From assembly GCA_934101145.1 (NCBI GenBank), contig CAKOPZ010000003.1, positions 1 through 64,000 on the forward strand: a DNA stretch of 64,000 nucleotides, written 5' to 3'. Positions 8,977 to 17,999 of this stretch are shown piece by piece; the stretch's first letter is position 1; each line of letters begins with the position of its first letter. The translations under genes and the position numbers were made by a program. The notes beneath the pieces were generated by a model that worked only from the letters and a program-made list of their open reading frames with translations, made no database searches and was not told the DNA's origin. Origin of the DNA: an uncultured Clostridia bacterium. Its GTDB lineage: Bacteria; Bacillota; Clostridia; TANB77; CAG-508.

Positions 8977-9010
8977 TTTTCTTCCTCCTCCAGTGTTAAA
9001 TAACATATAT

Positions 9011-9039
9011 ATTATATAAGCAAATGCTAAAAAGTACAA
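9011..9039 (-). promoter_or_regulatory. Sigma-A promoter of pta-ackA
   Basis: On the minus strand TTGTAC, a 17-base spacer and TATAAT lie about 35 bases upstream of the pta start. Confidence 0.75.
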
Positions 9040-9059
9040 TACATTTGATAAATTTTTTC

Positions 9060-9089
9060 TTGTACTTTTTGAAAAAAATATGATATACT
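9060..9089 (+). promoter_or_regulatory. Sigma-A promoter of the deaminase gene
   Basis: TTGTAC, an 18-base spacer and TATACT, diverging from the pta promoter. Confidence 0.7.
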
Positions 9090-9123
9090 TTGAATATTAA
9101 TGATTGAAAGGAGAATTTAATCT

Positions 9124-9585
9124 ATGAATGAATACATGAAACTTGCAAAAGATATGGCCGAAAAAGGTTCTAGTACAAATGAAGGTGGTCCATTTGGAGC
9201 AGTAATTACTGATAAAGCTGGAAATATTATTGCTACAGGAAATAATCAAGTATTGCTAAATAATGATCCTACTGCCCATGCAGAGGTAACTGCAATTCGT
9301 AATGCCTGTAAGAAATTAAACACATATGATTTATCTGGATATGTACTTTATACTTCTTGTGAGCCATGTCCAATGTGTTTATCTGCAATTATTTGGTCAA
9401 ATATAAAAGATATCTATTATGCTTGTACTCGTGAAGATGCTGCAAATATTGGATTTCGTGATGATTTAATTTATGAATACTTAAAAGGAAATAATCAAGA
9501 TATAATTACATTAAAACAAATTGATAGAGATCAATGCATTGAAACATTTGAAAAGTATCAAAAAGAAAATAAAACAATTTATTAA
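9124..9585 (+). CDS. Guanine deaminase-like nucleoside/base deaminase
   Basis: 153-residue cytidine-deaminase-fold zinc enzyme. It has the PTAHAEVTAI motif with zinc His and catalytic Glu, and CEPCPMCLSAIIW with the two zinc Cys. The GGPFGAVI segment, the acidic DAANIGFRDD loop and a domain-swap-type C-terminal helix resemble Bacillus GuaD (guanine to xanthine) more than TadA, which edits tRNA-Arg(ACG). The distinction matters here because of the CGN decoding question, and TadA remains possible. GGAG precedes the ATG. Confidence 0.8.
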   Translation: MNEYMKLAKDMAEKGSSTNEGGPFGAVITDKAGNIIATGNNQVLLNNDPTAHAEVTAIRNACKKLNTYDLSGYVLYTSCEPCPMCLSAIIWSNIKDIYYACTREDAANIGFRDDLIYEYLKGNNQDIITLKQIDRDQCIETFEKYQKENKTIY

Positions 9586-9595
9586 GGAATAAAAA

Positions 9596-10477
9596 ATGAA
9601 GCTTAATTATATCATAAAAAAAGATGATAATTTTGTAAATTTGAAAGAATTAGTTAAAACACAATTTCAAATATCAGACAGACTATTTTTAAAATTAAAA
9701 AAGAACGGCAAGATATACTTAAATAATTCTAATACTTGCTTGTGGAAGACACTTGAGGTAAATGATTTAATAGAATTATTTATTGACTTTGAAGAAGATA
9801 ATTCAAATATTCCTTCTATCAAAATGAATTTAGATATAATCTATGAAGATGAAGCTTTTTTAATTATAAATAAACCTACGGGAATACCTGTACACCCTTC
9901 AATGCAACATTATTCTGATTCACTTTCAAGTGGTGTAAAGTTTTATTTTGATACATTGTCTTTTCATAAAAAAATTAGACCAGTAAATAGAATTGATAGA
10001 AATACCTCTGGTATTGTAATATTTGCAAAAAATGAATATATTCAAGAATATCTCGTAAGAGAAATGAAAAATAAAGAATTTTACAAAAAATACATTGCAA
10101 TATGTAATGGGATTTTTGTTCAAAAACAAGGTACTATAAATTTACCTATCTCTAGAAAAGAAGGAAGTATAATTGAAAGGTGCATTGATGAAAAAGGTGC
10201 GCCTTCCATCACTCACTATTTAGTTTTAAGTGAATGTATAGAAAAAAATTATTCTATTATAGAATGTACATTAGAAACAGGAAGAACTCATCAAATACGT
10301 GTGCATATGGCATCAATAGGTCATCCACTACTTGGTGATACGCTTTATGGTAATGAATCCAATTTAATTAATAGACAAGCTCTTCACGCACATAAAGTAT
10401 CTTTTATACATCCTCTTACTAAAGAAAGAGTTAATTATATAGCACCTCTTCCCTATGACATTCAAAAATTAATTTAA
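9596..10477 (+). CDS. RluA-family pseudouridine synthase
   Basis: 293 residues. A short S4-like N-terminal part precedes the catalytic domain; the active-site Asp is in PVNRIDRNTSGIVIFAKN (family HRLDxxTSG). LETGRTHQIRVHMASIGHPLLGD near the C-terminus is the second hallmark. It isomerises uridine in rRNA or tRNA; whether it is RluD, RluC or another cannot be decided. It starts ten bases after the deaminase stop, with AAGGA upstream, so the two are probably one operon. Confidence 0.9.
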   Translation: MKLNYIIKKDDNFVNLKELVKTQFQISDRLFLKLKKNGKIYLNNSNTCLWKTLEVNDLIELFIDFEEDNSNIPSIKMNLDIIYEDEAFLIINKPTGIPVHPSMQHYSDSLSSGVKFYFDTLSFHKKIRPVNRIDRNTSGIVIFAKNEYIQEYLVREMKNKEFYKKYIAICNGIFVQKQGTINLPISRKEGSIIERCIDEKGAPSITHYLVLSECIEKNYSIIECTLETGRTHQIRVHMASIGHPLLGDTLYGNESNLINRQALHAHKVSFIHPLTKERVNYIAPLPYDIQKLI

Positions 10478-10485
10478 TAATATAG

Positions 10486-10516
10486 AAAAAACGACTTTTT
10501 TCAAAGTCGTTTTTTT
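10486..10516. terminator. Bidirectional terminator between rlu gene and rnpB
   Basis: The stem AAAACGACTTT / AAAGTCGTTTT is flanked by A-run and T-run. It serves the rightward synthase gene and the leftward RNase P RNA. Confidence 0.85.
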
Positions 10517-10862
10517 GAAGTAAATCTGTAAGCCGGGTTCTGTCGTGAATAGTCATTTATCTAGTATATGTATTACTACATATCTCATGCCACCAAATTA
10601 AGAAGATGACGAGCAGTCTTAACCTTCTTGGCTCGGTGTTGCTTCAGATGGGGTTTACATTGACCCGGTATGTCACCATACCAGCGGTGAGCTCTTACCT
10701 CACCTTTTCATCCTTACCTATAAAATAGGCGGTTATTTTCTGTTGCACTTTCCTTAAGGTTTCCCTCACTGGACGTTATCCAGCATCATTGCTCTATGAA
10801 GCCCGGACTTTCCTCGTACGCTGCCTTTCGGCCGTGCTATACGCGACTATTCAATTTACTCC
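10517..10862 (-). ncRNA. rnpB: RNase P RNA
   Basis: The catalytic RNA of RNase P, which cleaves pre-tRNA leaders. On the minus strand the universal conserved segments appear in order: GAGGAAAGTCCGGGCTTC near the 5' end (P4/CR-I), AGGGAAACCTTAAGGAAAGT, GTGCAACAGAAA, ACCGCTGGTATGG, and the 3' part ACGACAGAACCCGGCTTAC that pairs with the 5' side of P4. The length of about 345 nt is typical. A promoter and a terminator bracket it. Confidence 0.95.
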
Positions 10863-10869
10863 ATACCCT

Positions 10870-10898
10870 ATTTTACTATAAAGCTTACTAAAAGTCAA
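10870..10898 (-). promoter_or_regulatory. rnpB promoter
   Basis: On the minus strand TTGACT, a 17-base spacer and TAAAAT are followed about seven bases later by the expected RNA 5' end. Confidence 0.75.
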
Positions 10899-10946
10899 AT
10901 TGCTTTTTTTATCGGTATTTATGATAATGTCTTATGAAAGAGTAAG

Positions 10947-11065
10947 CGATATAATATTTTAAGAAAAAGTGCAGCGTCCAAACGAACGTTAGTGAGTGCG
11001 ATTCGAGCAGCTGTCAATCTTCTGGATTTGCTACGAACAGCAAGTTTTTAAGAAATATTATATCG
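10947..11065. repeat. Family A structured repeat, copy 2
   Basis: About 119 bp with 13 bp perfect terminal arms (CGATATAATATTT), extended outward by an imperfect pairing of AGAGTAAG with its counterpart. The interior shares GTTAGTGAGTGCGATT and GAGCAGC-GTCAAT with copies 1 and 3. It is in the same orientation as copy 3. Confidence 0.8.
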
Positions 11066-11087
11066 TATATTCTAATATATGACATCG

Positions 11088-11864
11088 TCACGCCATAATA
11101 TCTAACTCATTCATAAGATTTTTATAATTAATATAAAATACATCCTTATTTTTAGAATCAATGCTCTTTGATAGTTCATTAATCAAAATATATGCTTTGT
11201 TTACATTTATTGGATTCAATTCACTTTGCATAGTACTATTCATAAGTTCTGAATATGTCGTCTGTGATTTCTGAATATATTTCTTCATTTCTTTCCAATT
11301 TTGGTCTTCTATTAATGCATATGAATATAAAATATCTGATTTAACATTTGTTAAAATTATCCTTTTATTATCATTTGAATATTCTTTTGTATATCCGTCA
11401 ATTAAGCTATATAAATCTGCCAAATTATACATTGCACTTTTTTTATTTTTATTTTGCATAGCATTAGTTATATTTCCAAGATATGTTGTAAACTTAAGCA
11501 AATTCTCTTGTTTTAAGCCCAAACCATTTAAATCAATTATGACAGTATTCCATGTTTGATACATGTTTTCAACATCTTTTTTAAATGCATTCCAATCTGT
11601 TTTTTTGTCAAGATTTGTTAGTGTACTTATATCATTTTGGTTCATATTAGTAATAGAGTTTTGTTCATCTGTAATTTGAACATTATTGAGTTCAGACATC
11701 ATCGTAATTATGGTTTCACTTAAATAGTCTATTTCTACATCTGCTTTTTCCTTCAATTTATCAGCAGAATCTTGATTCTTATTATTACTGTATATATACA
11801 TTGTTCCAAAAATTAGTAAAAAAATAAATATAAAAATTATAATTATAAAAATTCGCTTCTTCAT
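11088..11864 (-). CDS. Membrane-anchored extracytoplasmic protein of unknown function
   Basis: 258 residues with one N-terminal transmembrane segment (about residues 5-26) directly after MKKR and no lipobox Cys. The rest is a hydrophilic, mostly helical domain rich in Asn, Lys and Ser (for example ITMMSELNNVQITDEQN) and contains repeated Tyr-rich helices such as SAMYNLADLYSLIDGYTKEY. I do not recognise the family; the helical layout resembles alpha-solenoid sensor or substrate-binding-like proteins of Clostridia. GGAGG precedes the ATG. Confidence 0.7.
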   Translation of the reverse strand: MKKRIFIIIIFIFIFLLIFGTMYIYSNNKNQDSADKLKEKADVEIDYLSETIITMMSELNNVQITDEQNSITNMNQNDISTLTNLDKKTDWNAFKKDVENMYQTWNTVIIDLNGLGLKQENLLKFTTYLGNITNAMQNKNKKSAMYNLADLYSLIDGYTKEYSNDNKRIILTNVKSDILYSYALIEDQNWKEMKKYIQKSQTTYSELMNSTMQSELNPINVNKAYILINELSKSIDSKNKDVFYINYKNLMNELDIMA

Positions 11865-11967
11865 AGATTTTCCTCCATGCCTATATTATGAACAAAAAAA
11901 TTTCCTTTTATTCTCTTGTATTATTATTCTAATTTGAAAAATAATATAAATATGGAGGTTCTATTAT

Positions 11968-12258
11968 ATGGAGACAGTCGTAAAATTATATAGTACACAC
12001 AAAAATGAAATAAATCGTTTTTTAAATTCTTTTTTTGCAAGTAACATGTTAAATGATTATAATCCTTCTATTTTGGAGTGGCAAAAAAAGTACCAAAATC
12101 CAATTGAAGTCGTGGATATTATTGGTACTTTTATTGAAAATAATGATAAATTTAAAATTAATATGTGGGTTAGTTTAGATAAGGAAGTGTATATAAATGT
12201 AACTGATTACAATGCAGATAAGCTTATACGTTACATTTACGAACGATATCCTTGGTAA
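11968..12258 (+). CDS. Conserved hypothetical protein, 96 residues
   Basis: A small soluble protein. N-terminal helix VVKLYSTHKNEINRFLNSFF, a SILEWQKKYQNPIEVVDIIG middle and a C-terminal DYNADKLIRYIYERYPW. A good GGAGG box lies upstream of the ATG. The composition suggests a real gene, but no function can be assigned. It stands alone between two oppositely oriented units. Confidence 0.7.
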   Translation: METVVKLYSTHKNEINRFLNSFFASNMLNDYNPSILEWQKKYQNPIEVVDIIGTFIENNDKFKINMWVSLDKEVYINVTDYNADKLIRYIYERYPW

Positions 12259-12268
12259 CTTCTAAAAA

Positions 12269-13252
12269 TTACTCACTTTTCTTCTGACGTGTCATAAGTT
12301 TTATAACAGCATCTTGTGGCTTCAAACCATTAAATAATACATCATATACTGTATTTACTATTGGCATTTCAATATTGTATTTTTGAGATAATTGATATGC
12401 AACTTCTATATTATCAATACTTTCAATTGTCATTCCTACTTCTTTTTGTGTTTCCTCTATTGAAAGTCCTCTACCAATACATCTTCCTGCTTTTCTATTT
12501 CTGCTATGTTCACTTAAACAAGTAACAATTAAATCTCCAAGTCCAGATAATCCATAAAAAGTATTATAATTTCCTCCCATTGCAACACCTAATCTTGATA
12601 TTTCTGTTAAGCCTCTTGTAATAAGTGCTGCAAAAGTATTATCTCCCATATTTAATTCTGCTATAATTCCTGCACAAAATGCAATAATATTTTTTAAAGC
12701 TCCTCCAAGTTCTGCTCCTTTTATGTCTGATGTTGTATATATTCTCATATTTTCATTCATAAATGTATCTTGAATCTCATACTGAACATCTAAATGTTCT
12801 GATGCTGCAACAATTGCTGTAGGAACACCCAGAGAAACTTCTTCTGCATGGCTTGGTCCTGTAAATACACCAATTTTTGTATTTGGCATTTCTTCTGATA
12901 CAACTTCACTTAGAGTATATAAAGTATCTGCTTCAAAGCCCTTAGAACAGATAATAACAGGTTGTCCTTTTACATATTCCTTATATTTTTTTACTATATT
13001 TCTTGTAAATTTTGAAGGAGTAACATGAAGTATAATATCGCTTTCTTTTATTGCTTCTTCCATATTAGTTGTACAAATTATTCCTTCAGGTATAGTTATT
13101 TCAGGTAAAAATTTGCATTTCTTCTCTTTGTTTATTAATTCTGCTTCTTCTTCACAAAAAGACCAAATTTTTACATTGTGTCCCATTTTTGCAGAATGAA
13201 TTGCAAGAGCAACTCCCCAGCTTCCACTGCCTATTATACATATATTTTTCAT
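12269..13252 (-). CDS. gpsA: NAD(P)H-dependent glycerol-3-phosphate dehydrogenase
   Basis: 327 residues, standard length. It reduces dihydroxyacetone phosphate to sn-glycerol-3-phosphate for phospholipid synthesis. The Rossmann motif GSGSWGVALA is at the N-terminus. VICSKGFE, GPSHAEEV, KGAELGGALKNIIAF and GLSGLGDLIVTC follow in the expected order. It follows plsY, which uses its product, so the der-plsY-gpsA order joins ribosome assembly and phospholipid initiation in one transcript, a common clostridial arrangement. Confidence 0.95.
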   Translation of the reverse strand: MKNICIIGSGSWGVALAIHSAKMGHNVKIWSFCEEEAELINKEKKCKFLPEITIPEGIICTTNMEEAIKESDIILHVTPSKFTRNIVKKYKEYVKGQPVIICSKGFEADTLYTLSEVVSEEMPNTKIGVFTGPSHAEEVSLGVPTAIVAASEHLDVQYEIQDTFMNENMRIYTTSDIKGAELGGALKNIIAFCAGIIAELNMGDNTFAALITRGLTEISRLGVAMGGNYNTFYGLSGLGDLIVTCLSEHSRNRKAGRCIGRGLSIEETQKEVGMTIESIDNIEVAYQLSQKYNIEMPIVNTVYDVLFNGLKPQDAVIKLMTRQKKSE

Positions 13253-13275
13253 ATGTTTTTGTACCTCACTTTTTA

Positions 13276-13905
13276 TTATTTTGTAGTTTTAAAATTAATT
13301 CTGTTTTCTGTTCCAGAAAGAAGTCTTTTTACATTGCTTCTATGGTTAAATACTACAAGAATTGCAATAATAATACTTGAAATAATGTATGTTCCAGGTA
13401 CGATGTAATTTTGTGAAATGAACAATGTTAAAACTGGATAAAGTATTGCAGCTCCAATTGATCCTACTGAAACCATTTGTGTTAAAACCATTAAAACAAG
13501 TGCAAATACTAAGCAAATCAATCCTATTTGCCAGTTTGTAATTAAAAGCACTCCTAAAGATGTTGCAACACCTTTTCCTCCTTTAAATTTAAAAAATATT
13601 GGAAATGTATGTCCAATTATTACAAAAATTCCTGCAAGTTGAACAAGCAAAGCGCCATCTAATTCTTTCCATATTTTTCCGACTAATGTAGCAATTAGTA
13701 CTGCTACAACTCCTTTTAAAATATCACATATAAGTGTAAGAATTGCAGCTTTTTTTCCAACTGTTCTTAAAACATTTGTTGAACCTGCATTTCCACTTCC
13801 TTTTTCTCTTACATCAAATCCTGCCATTTTTTTACTAATAATTACTGAAAAGCTAATGCTTCCAAGTAAATATGCAATAACTGCAACTATAATATATGCT
13901 GCCAT
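13276..13905 (-). CDS. plsY: Acyl-phosphate:glycerol-3-phosphate acyltransferase
   Basis: About 209 residues with five hydrophobic segments. It transfers an acyl group from acyl phosphate to glycerol-3-phosphate in the membrane. Conserved cytoplasmic loops are present: GSISFSVIISK, REKGSGNAGSTNVLRT, GHTFPIFFKFKGGKGVATSLG and the C-terminal FNHRSNVKRLLSGTEN. ATG at MAAYII is chosen because AAGGAG is well placed; the der stop lies within that box. Confidence 0.95.
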   Translation of the reverse strand: MAAYIIVAVIAYLLGSISFSVIISKKMAGFDVREKGSGNAGSTNVLRTVGKKAAILTLICDILKGVVAVLIATLVGKIWKELDGALLVQLAGIFVIIGHTFPIFFKFKGGKGVATSLGVLLITNWQIGLICLVFALVLMVLTQMVSVGSIGAAILYPVLTLFISQNYIVPGTYIISSIIIAILVVFNHRSNVKRLLSGTENRINFKTTK

Positions 13906-13910
13906 TTTTA

Positions 13911-15236
13911 TCACTCCTTTTCGTTTCTTTCTCTTACAATTATTCTAACAGGTGTACCTGTTAATCCAAATTCTTTACGTATTTGATTTACTAAATATCT
14001 CTCATATGAAAAATGAAATAATTGTTTATCATTTACAAATACTACAAATGTTGGTGGTTTTGTAGTTGCCTGAGTCATATAGAATATTCTAAGTCTTCTT
14101 CCCTTATCTGTTGGTGGTTGTACAATTGCAATAGCCTCATTTAACACTTGATTTAGCACTGATGTCGAGACTCTAATTGCATTTTGGCTTGCAACACTAT
14201 TTATCATTTCAAATAATTTGTTTACTCTTTGCCCTGTTTTAGCTGATATAAATATGATTGGGGCATATGATAAATAAGCTAATTTGTTGTAAACTTCTTT
14301 TTTATATTTTTCAACAGTTCCATTATCTTTTTCGTATTCATCCCATTTATTTACAACTATAATAACACCTTTTCCAACTTCATGTGCTTCACCTGCAATT
14401 TTTGTGTCTTGCTCTGTAACACCTTCATTTGCATCAATCATAAGTAAGCATACATCTGATCTTTCTATAGCAAGTAAACTTCTCATTACACTAAATTTTT
14501 CAAGTCTTTCATCAACTTTACTCTTTTTTCTAATTCCAGCTGTATCAATAAATACATATTTTCCAAATTCATTTTCAAATTCAGAATCTATTGCATCTCT
14601 TGTCGTTCCAGCTATATTACTTACTATAACTCTATTTTCTCCAAGTATTTTATTTACTAGACTTGATTTTCCTACGTTTGGCTTACCAATAATTGCTACT
14701 TTTATAACATCTGTCTCATCTTCATCATCACTCTTTGGAGGTAAATTGTCACATATTGCATCAAGTACATCTCCAATTCCTATAGCGTTTACAGAAGATA
14801 CTCTATATGGTTCTCCAAGCCCTAAATTGTAAAATTCATAAATTTCATCAGGTGTTTTTCCATAGGTATCTGCTTTGTTGCAAACAAGAATTATTGGCTT
14901 TTTAGATTTTCTAAGCATTAAGGCAATATCTTCATCTGCGGCTGTTATTCCCTGTCTAATGTCTGTTACAAAAATTATTACATCTGCCATTGAGATAGCA
15001 AGGTTTGCTTGTTCTCTCATTTGTGATAATATAACATCATCTGATTCTGGCTCAATACCACCTGTGTCAACAAGTGTAAAGTTTCTACCTCTCCAATTTG
15101 TATCTGCATAAACTCTATCTCTTGTAACTCCTGGAGTATCTTCTACTATTGATATTCTTTTTCCTACTATATAATTAAAAAATGTTGATTTTCCTACATT
15201 TGGTCTTCCTACAATTGCTACTGTTGGTTTTCCCAC
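13911..15236 (-). CDS. der: Double-domain GTPase Der (EngA)
   Basis: About 441 residues with two tandem G domains and a C-terminal KH-like domain. Each domain has its Walker A (GRPNVGKST near residue 10 and GKPNVGKSS near 185) and its NKxD motif (CNKAD and VNKWDE). The essential function is 50S ribosomal subunit maturation. A GTG start giving MGKPTVAIVG is preferred because AGAGGTG is properly spaced; another GTG lies three codons upstream. The stop is next to the plsY start. Confidence 0.96.
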   Translation of the reverse strand: MGKPTVAIVGRPNVGKSTFFNYIVGKRISIVEDTPGVTRDRVYADTNWRGRNFTLVDTGGIEPESDDVILSQMREQANLAISMADVIIFVTDIRQGITAADEDIALMLRKSKKPIILVCNKADTYGKTPDEIYEFYNLGLGEPYRVSSVNAIGIGDVLDAICDNLPPKSDDEDETDVIKVAIIGKPNVGKSSLVNKILGENRVIVSNIAGTTRDAIDSEFENEFGKYVFIDTAGIRKKSKVDERLEKFSVMRSLLAIERSDVCLLMIDANEGVTEQDTKIAGEAHEVGKGVIIVVNKWDEYEKDNGTVEKYKKEVYNKLAYLSYAPIIFISAKTGQRVNKLFEMINSVASQNAIRVSTSVLNQVLNEAIAIVQPPTDKGRRLRIFYMTQATTKPPTFVVFVNDKQLFHFSYERYLVNQIRKEFGLTGTPVRIIVRERNEKE

Positions 15237-15268
15237 TTTTCTCACCTCTTCTTATTTAATACACATCC

Positions 15269-15297
15269 ATTTTACTATATGCACCAAAAAATAGCAA
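15269..15297 (-). promoter_or_regulatory. Promoter of der-plsY-gpsA
   Basis: On the minus strand TTGCTA, a 17-base spacer and TAAAAT. Confidence 0.6.
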
Positions 15298-15377
15298 GAA
15301 ATTATTGCCATTTTATTTTAATTTGTTTCTCTATATGTTATAATCTGATTAATATTTAATTTATGAGGTAAAAAAAT

Positions 15378-15569
15378 ATGAGTTATTTAATAAAAGACAC
15401 TACTAGAGAGCAAAGAGCACAAATTGTAAAACAAGCTCTTGCAATCTCAATATCTGGTACAGATATTCCAACTAACAATGCTTTAGGCATTGCAAAAGAA
15501 TATATTGATGGAAAAATCGAATTAAAAGAAGCACAAGAAAAAATAATATCTATGTATAAAAGGAGTTAA
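15378..15569 (+). CDS. VbhA-like antitoxin of the Fic module
   Basis: 63 residues. It has the VbhA-family architecture: an N-terminal helix REQRAQIVKQALAIS, a loop, and a C-terminal helical hairpin with AKEYIDGKIELKEAQEKI. Its stop is six bases before the Fic gene, as in other VbhA/VbhT-type pairs. Class I antitoxins use an inhibitory (S/T)xxxE(G/N) helix; here the aligned segment reads ALAISISGTDIP, with Ser where the obstructive Glu is expected. Inhibition may therefore work differently or be lost. GAGG precedes the ATG. Confidence 0.7.
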   Translation: MSYLIKDTTREQRAQIVKQALAISISGTDIPTNNALGIAKEYIDGKIELKEAQEKIISMYKRS

Positions 15570-15575
15570 ATTTAT

Positions 15576-16274
15576 ATGAAAGACCCGTATATTTTAGAAG
15601 ATGGTACATTAAAAAATTTGCTAGGAATTACTGATTATGGCGAATTAAATAAAGCAGAAAAGGATATTTGCTTTATAAAATTAGTAAATTTAGATGAAGC
15701 AGTTCCACATGTTTTTGATTCAAACATGTTTAAAAAATTACATAAACATATATTTGAAGATATTTTTTCATGGGCTGGTGAATTTAGAACAGTTCCAATT
15801 TATAAAGAAGAAATTGTTATTCCTGGTTTGAGCTTAGAATATAGTGAATGTAAAAATATTGAATCAGAATTAAATGAAGTATTTTCAAAGTTTAATTCAA
15901 CTGATTGGAAAGCTCTTGATTTAGATAATAAATCAAAGAAATTCACAGAATTGCTTTCAAAACTATGGATGATTCACCCTTTCAGAGATGGAAATACAAG
16001 AACTACAATGGCATTTGCAAGTATTTTTGCCAAAGAGCATGATTTTCCAATGGACTTAGGAATTATTTTAGATAACTTAACAAGAAAATATGATGAAAAT
16101 GGAAGAACAAAAAGATTTAGTATTCGTGACAAATTTGTTTTGGCATCACTTGATGAGAAATTTGCACCAGAACCAGAACATCTGCAGGCTCTATTAAAGC
16201 AATCAATGGTTTCAGGAATTAAAAAGAAAATTAATGTTCTTTCTAACCAATTACAAAATGAAGAAGAGCGATAA
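15576..16274 (+). CDS. Fic-domain protein (putative AMP-transferase toxin)
   Basis: 232 residues. The Fic active-site motif is HPFRDGNTR near residue 132 (family HxFx(D/E)GNxxR), with the catalytic His and the anion-binding GN present. The flap upstream reads GEFRTVPIYKEE. Intact Fic enzymes transfer AMP to target proteins such as topoisomerases. The N-terminal EDGTLKNLLGITDYGEL matches the cell-filamentation Fic subgroup. AAAGGAG precedes the ATG. It forms a two-gene module with the small antitoxin upstream. Confidence 0.88.
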   Translation: MKDPYILEDGTLKNLLGITDYGELNKAEKDICFIKLVNLDEAVPHVFDSNMFKKLHKHIFEDIFSWAGEFRTVPIYKEEIVIPGLSLEYSECKNIESELNEVFSKFNSTDWKALDLDNKSKKFTELLSKLWMIHPFRDGNTRTTMAFASIFAKEHDFPMDLGIILDNLTRKYDENGRTKRFSIRDKFVLASLDEKFAPEPEHLQALLKQSMVSGIKKKINVLSNQLQNEEER

Positions 16275-16320
16275 AAACAAAACATGGTACTTTTTGAGTC
16301 CGTTTCAAAAAAGTACCATG
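16275..16320. terminator. Bidirectional-type terminator
   Basis: The stem CATGGTACTTTTTGA / TCAAAAAAGTACCATG is followed on the minus strand by a T-rich tract (TTTTGTTTTTA). It ends the leftward membrane-protein operon and probably also stops rightward fic transcription. Confidence 0.7.
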
Positions 16321-16325
16321 AAAAT

Positions 16326-17999
16326 TTAGTTGCTCTTTTTTCTTAATAACATTGCATATATAATAAATGCGATAATACTAACAAAAGAGATTATTGCAGA
16401 GATTTTCATTGCAATCGTTCCATCATAAGAAACAATAACTTCTGCATTTTCTAGGCTCTTATCTAATTCAATTTGGACAAATCCATTTTCAGATTCTTGT
16501 ATATTTAGTGTTTTATCTACGCCATTTATTTTCACACTATATCCAGCATAATAGATATATGGTAATTCAATTTTTGCTCCTTCATTAGCATCTTTTAAGG
16601 TAAATTTTAGATTCGTTCCTTGCTTCTCTTCATTTTCAATGTTTGCATTTCCTTCTATAACTATTGCTTTATCTTCTCTAGAAATTATATAATCCATATG
16701 TTCAAATGCTTTAGTTGGCAAATATTCAAAGCTTGCACATCCTGCATGTACTCTTCCTGTGTTCGCTGTCACTTTTACCGCTGGAATTAAGCTCTTTTCA
16801 TCTACCATTTTGGTTGTATATGGTATATTATTTATCCCCATAGGAATTAGTAGTAAAATTATAATTACTGTTAATATCAATATATCTTTAAATTTAAAGT
16901 TCTTTATTACATTTTTAAAATTAATTGCAACAACTATGGCAAAGAAAAATGAAGAAAATTCCAACATCCTAAATGAAAATTGCAACATTTTTAATATTGA
17001 TGGTAATTTTTCAAATGGAAATATTTTTAGTGTCATAATAACGCTAACAACTCCAGCAATTAACGAAAATAAATAAATAGTTTTATATTTTTTATCTACT
17101 ACTTTTATTGCAAATGGAGTAAGCACAAGCCCAATTATTGTTACAATTCCAATATCAAATACCATTCTTCCATTAGAAGTGTATAATAAATCTATTGGAT
17201 TCAATTTATAATAAATTAATACCTCTTCTCTTTCCATTCTCCCTGGTTTAAATACTTCATAATCAGTTGTCATTTTTTGTTCTATAAGAGGTATCGTGAA
17301 AAAACAAGTTATACCTATTATAAATAAAAGGCTTATGACTATTTTTACAATAATGTCTTTATCTTTTAATTTTTTAGCATTAATTATAACATATATAAAT
17401 GCAAATATCGCTGTAAGCATTGCAATTACTGTATGTGATAATACTAAGCCTGTACTACCTATTATAAGGTAAATTTCTGGTTTCTTTCCCTGTTTATTAA
17501 ATATTTGATATAACCCTTGAAATACCAGCGGTATAAAAATAAATGATGTCAATTCTGCAATCGCTACTCTAATATACATATCTGTTAATCTATATGGAGC
17601 ACATATATAAATTACTGCACCAATTAGTCCTGCATATTTATTCTTTGTAATTGTATAAACACAATTATACATAGTCATTCCTGTTAAAAAGCTGATTAAA
17701 AGCATAAATATCTTCATATCATTTACAAACGAATTAGTTATAAAATGGAATATTAAAGGAACATATGCCGTAATAGGGCTGTAAAATAAATTCCAAGAAT
17801 ATCCAAAATTATTGCAAAAATGTGACATAATAACAGGAAATATTTGTCCTTCTTGAATTGAGGATAGTGTTCCAATTAATCTACATATATGCTGTATCCC
17901 ATCATCAATATATATATTATATCTATTACTAAATAGCGGTATTGAAACAATAACCGCTATCAATAAAATAAAACCATATATTTTAAATTTTTCTTTCAT
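16326..17999 (-). CDS. Polytopic membrane protein, PTPS-related domain type (second copy)
   Basis: About 557 residues with roughly eleven to twelve transmembrane segments in the first 420 and a C-terminal beta-rich extracytoplasmic part. The N-terminal DDGIQHICRLIG and NLFYSPITAYVPLIF segments match the so-called 6-pyruvoyl-tetrahydropterin-synthase-related membrane family, which resembles YfhO/GT-C glycosyltransferases with a DD/DG loop after the first helix. A role in surface glycan decoration is inference. Its ATG (after GAGGAA) overlaps the end of the upstream paralogue by 17 bases, so the pair is translationally coupled. Confidence 0.75.
   Translation of the reverse strand: MKEKFKIYGFILLIAVIVSIPLFSNRYNIYIDDGIQHICRLIGTLSSIQEGQIFPVIMSHFCNNFGYSWNLFYSPITAYVPLIFHFITNSFVNDMKIFMLLISFLTGMTMYNCVYTITKNKYAGLIGAVIYICAPYRLTDMYIRVAIAELTSFIFIPLVFQGLYQIFNKQGKKPEIYLIIGSTGLVLSHTVIAMLTAIFAFIYVIINAKKLKDKDIIVKIVISLLFIIGITCFFTIPLIEQKMTTDYEVFKPGRMEREEVLIYYKLNPIDLLYTSNGRMVFDIGIVTIIGLVLTPFAIKVVDKKYKTIYLFSLIAGVVSVIMTLKIFPFEKLPSILKMLQFSFRMLEFSSFFFAIVVAINFKNVIKNFKFKDILILTVIIILLLIPMGINNIPYTTKMVDEKSLIPAVKVTANTGRVHAGCASFEYLPTKAFEHMDYIISREDKAIVIEGNANIENEEKQGTNLKFTLKDANEGAKIELPYIYYAGYSVKINGVDKTLNIQESENGFVQIELDKSLENAEVIVSYDGTIAMKISAIISFVSIIAFIIYAMLLRKKSN

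Noticed and set aside
9124..9585. The deaminase as a definite TadA.
   Set aside because: The GGPFGAVI, DAANIGF and C-terminal features are closer to guanine deaminase; TadA is left open as an alternative.
14404..14832. A 142-codon frame on the plus strand inside der.
   Set aside because: Antisense shadow rich in Ser, Leu and Phe; der is complete and conserved over it.
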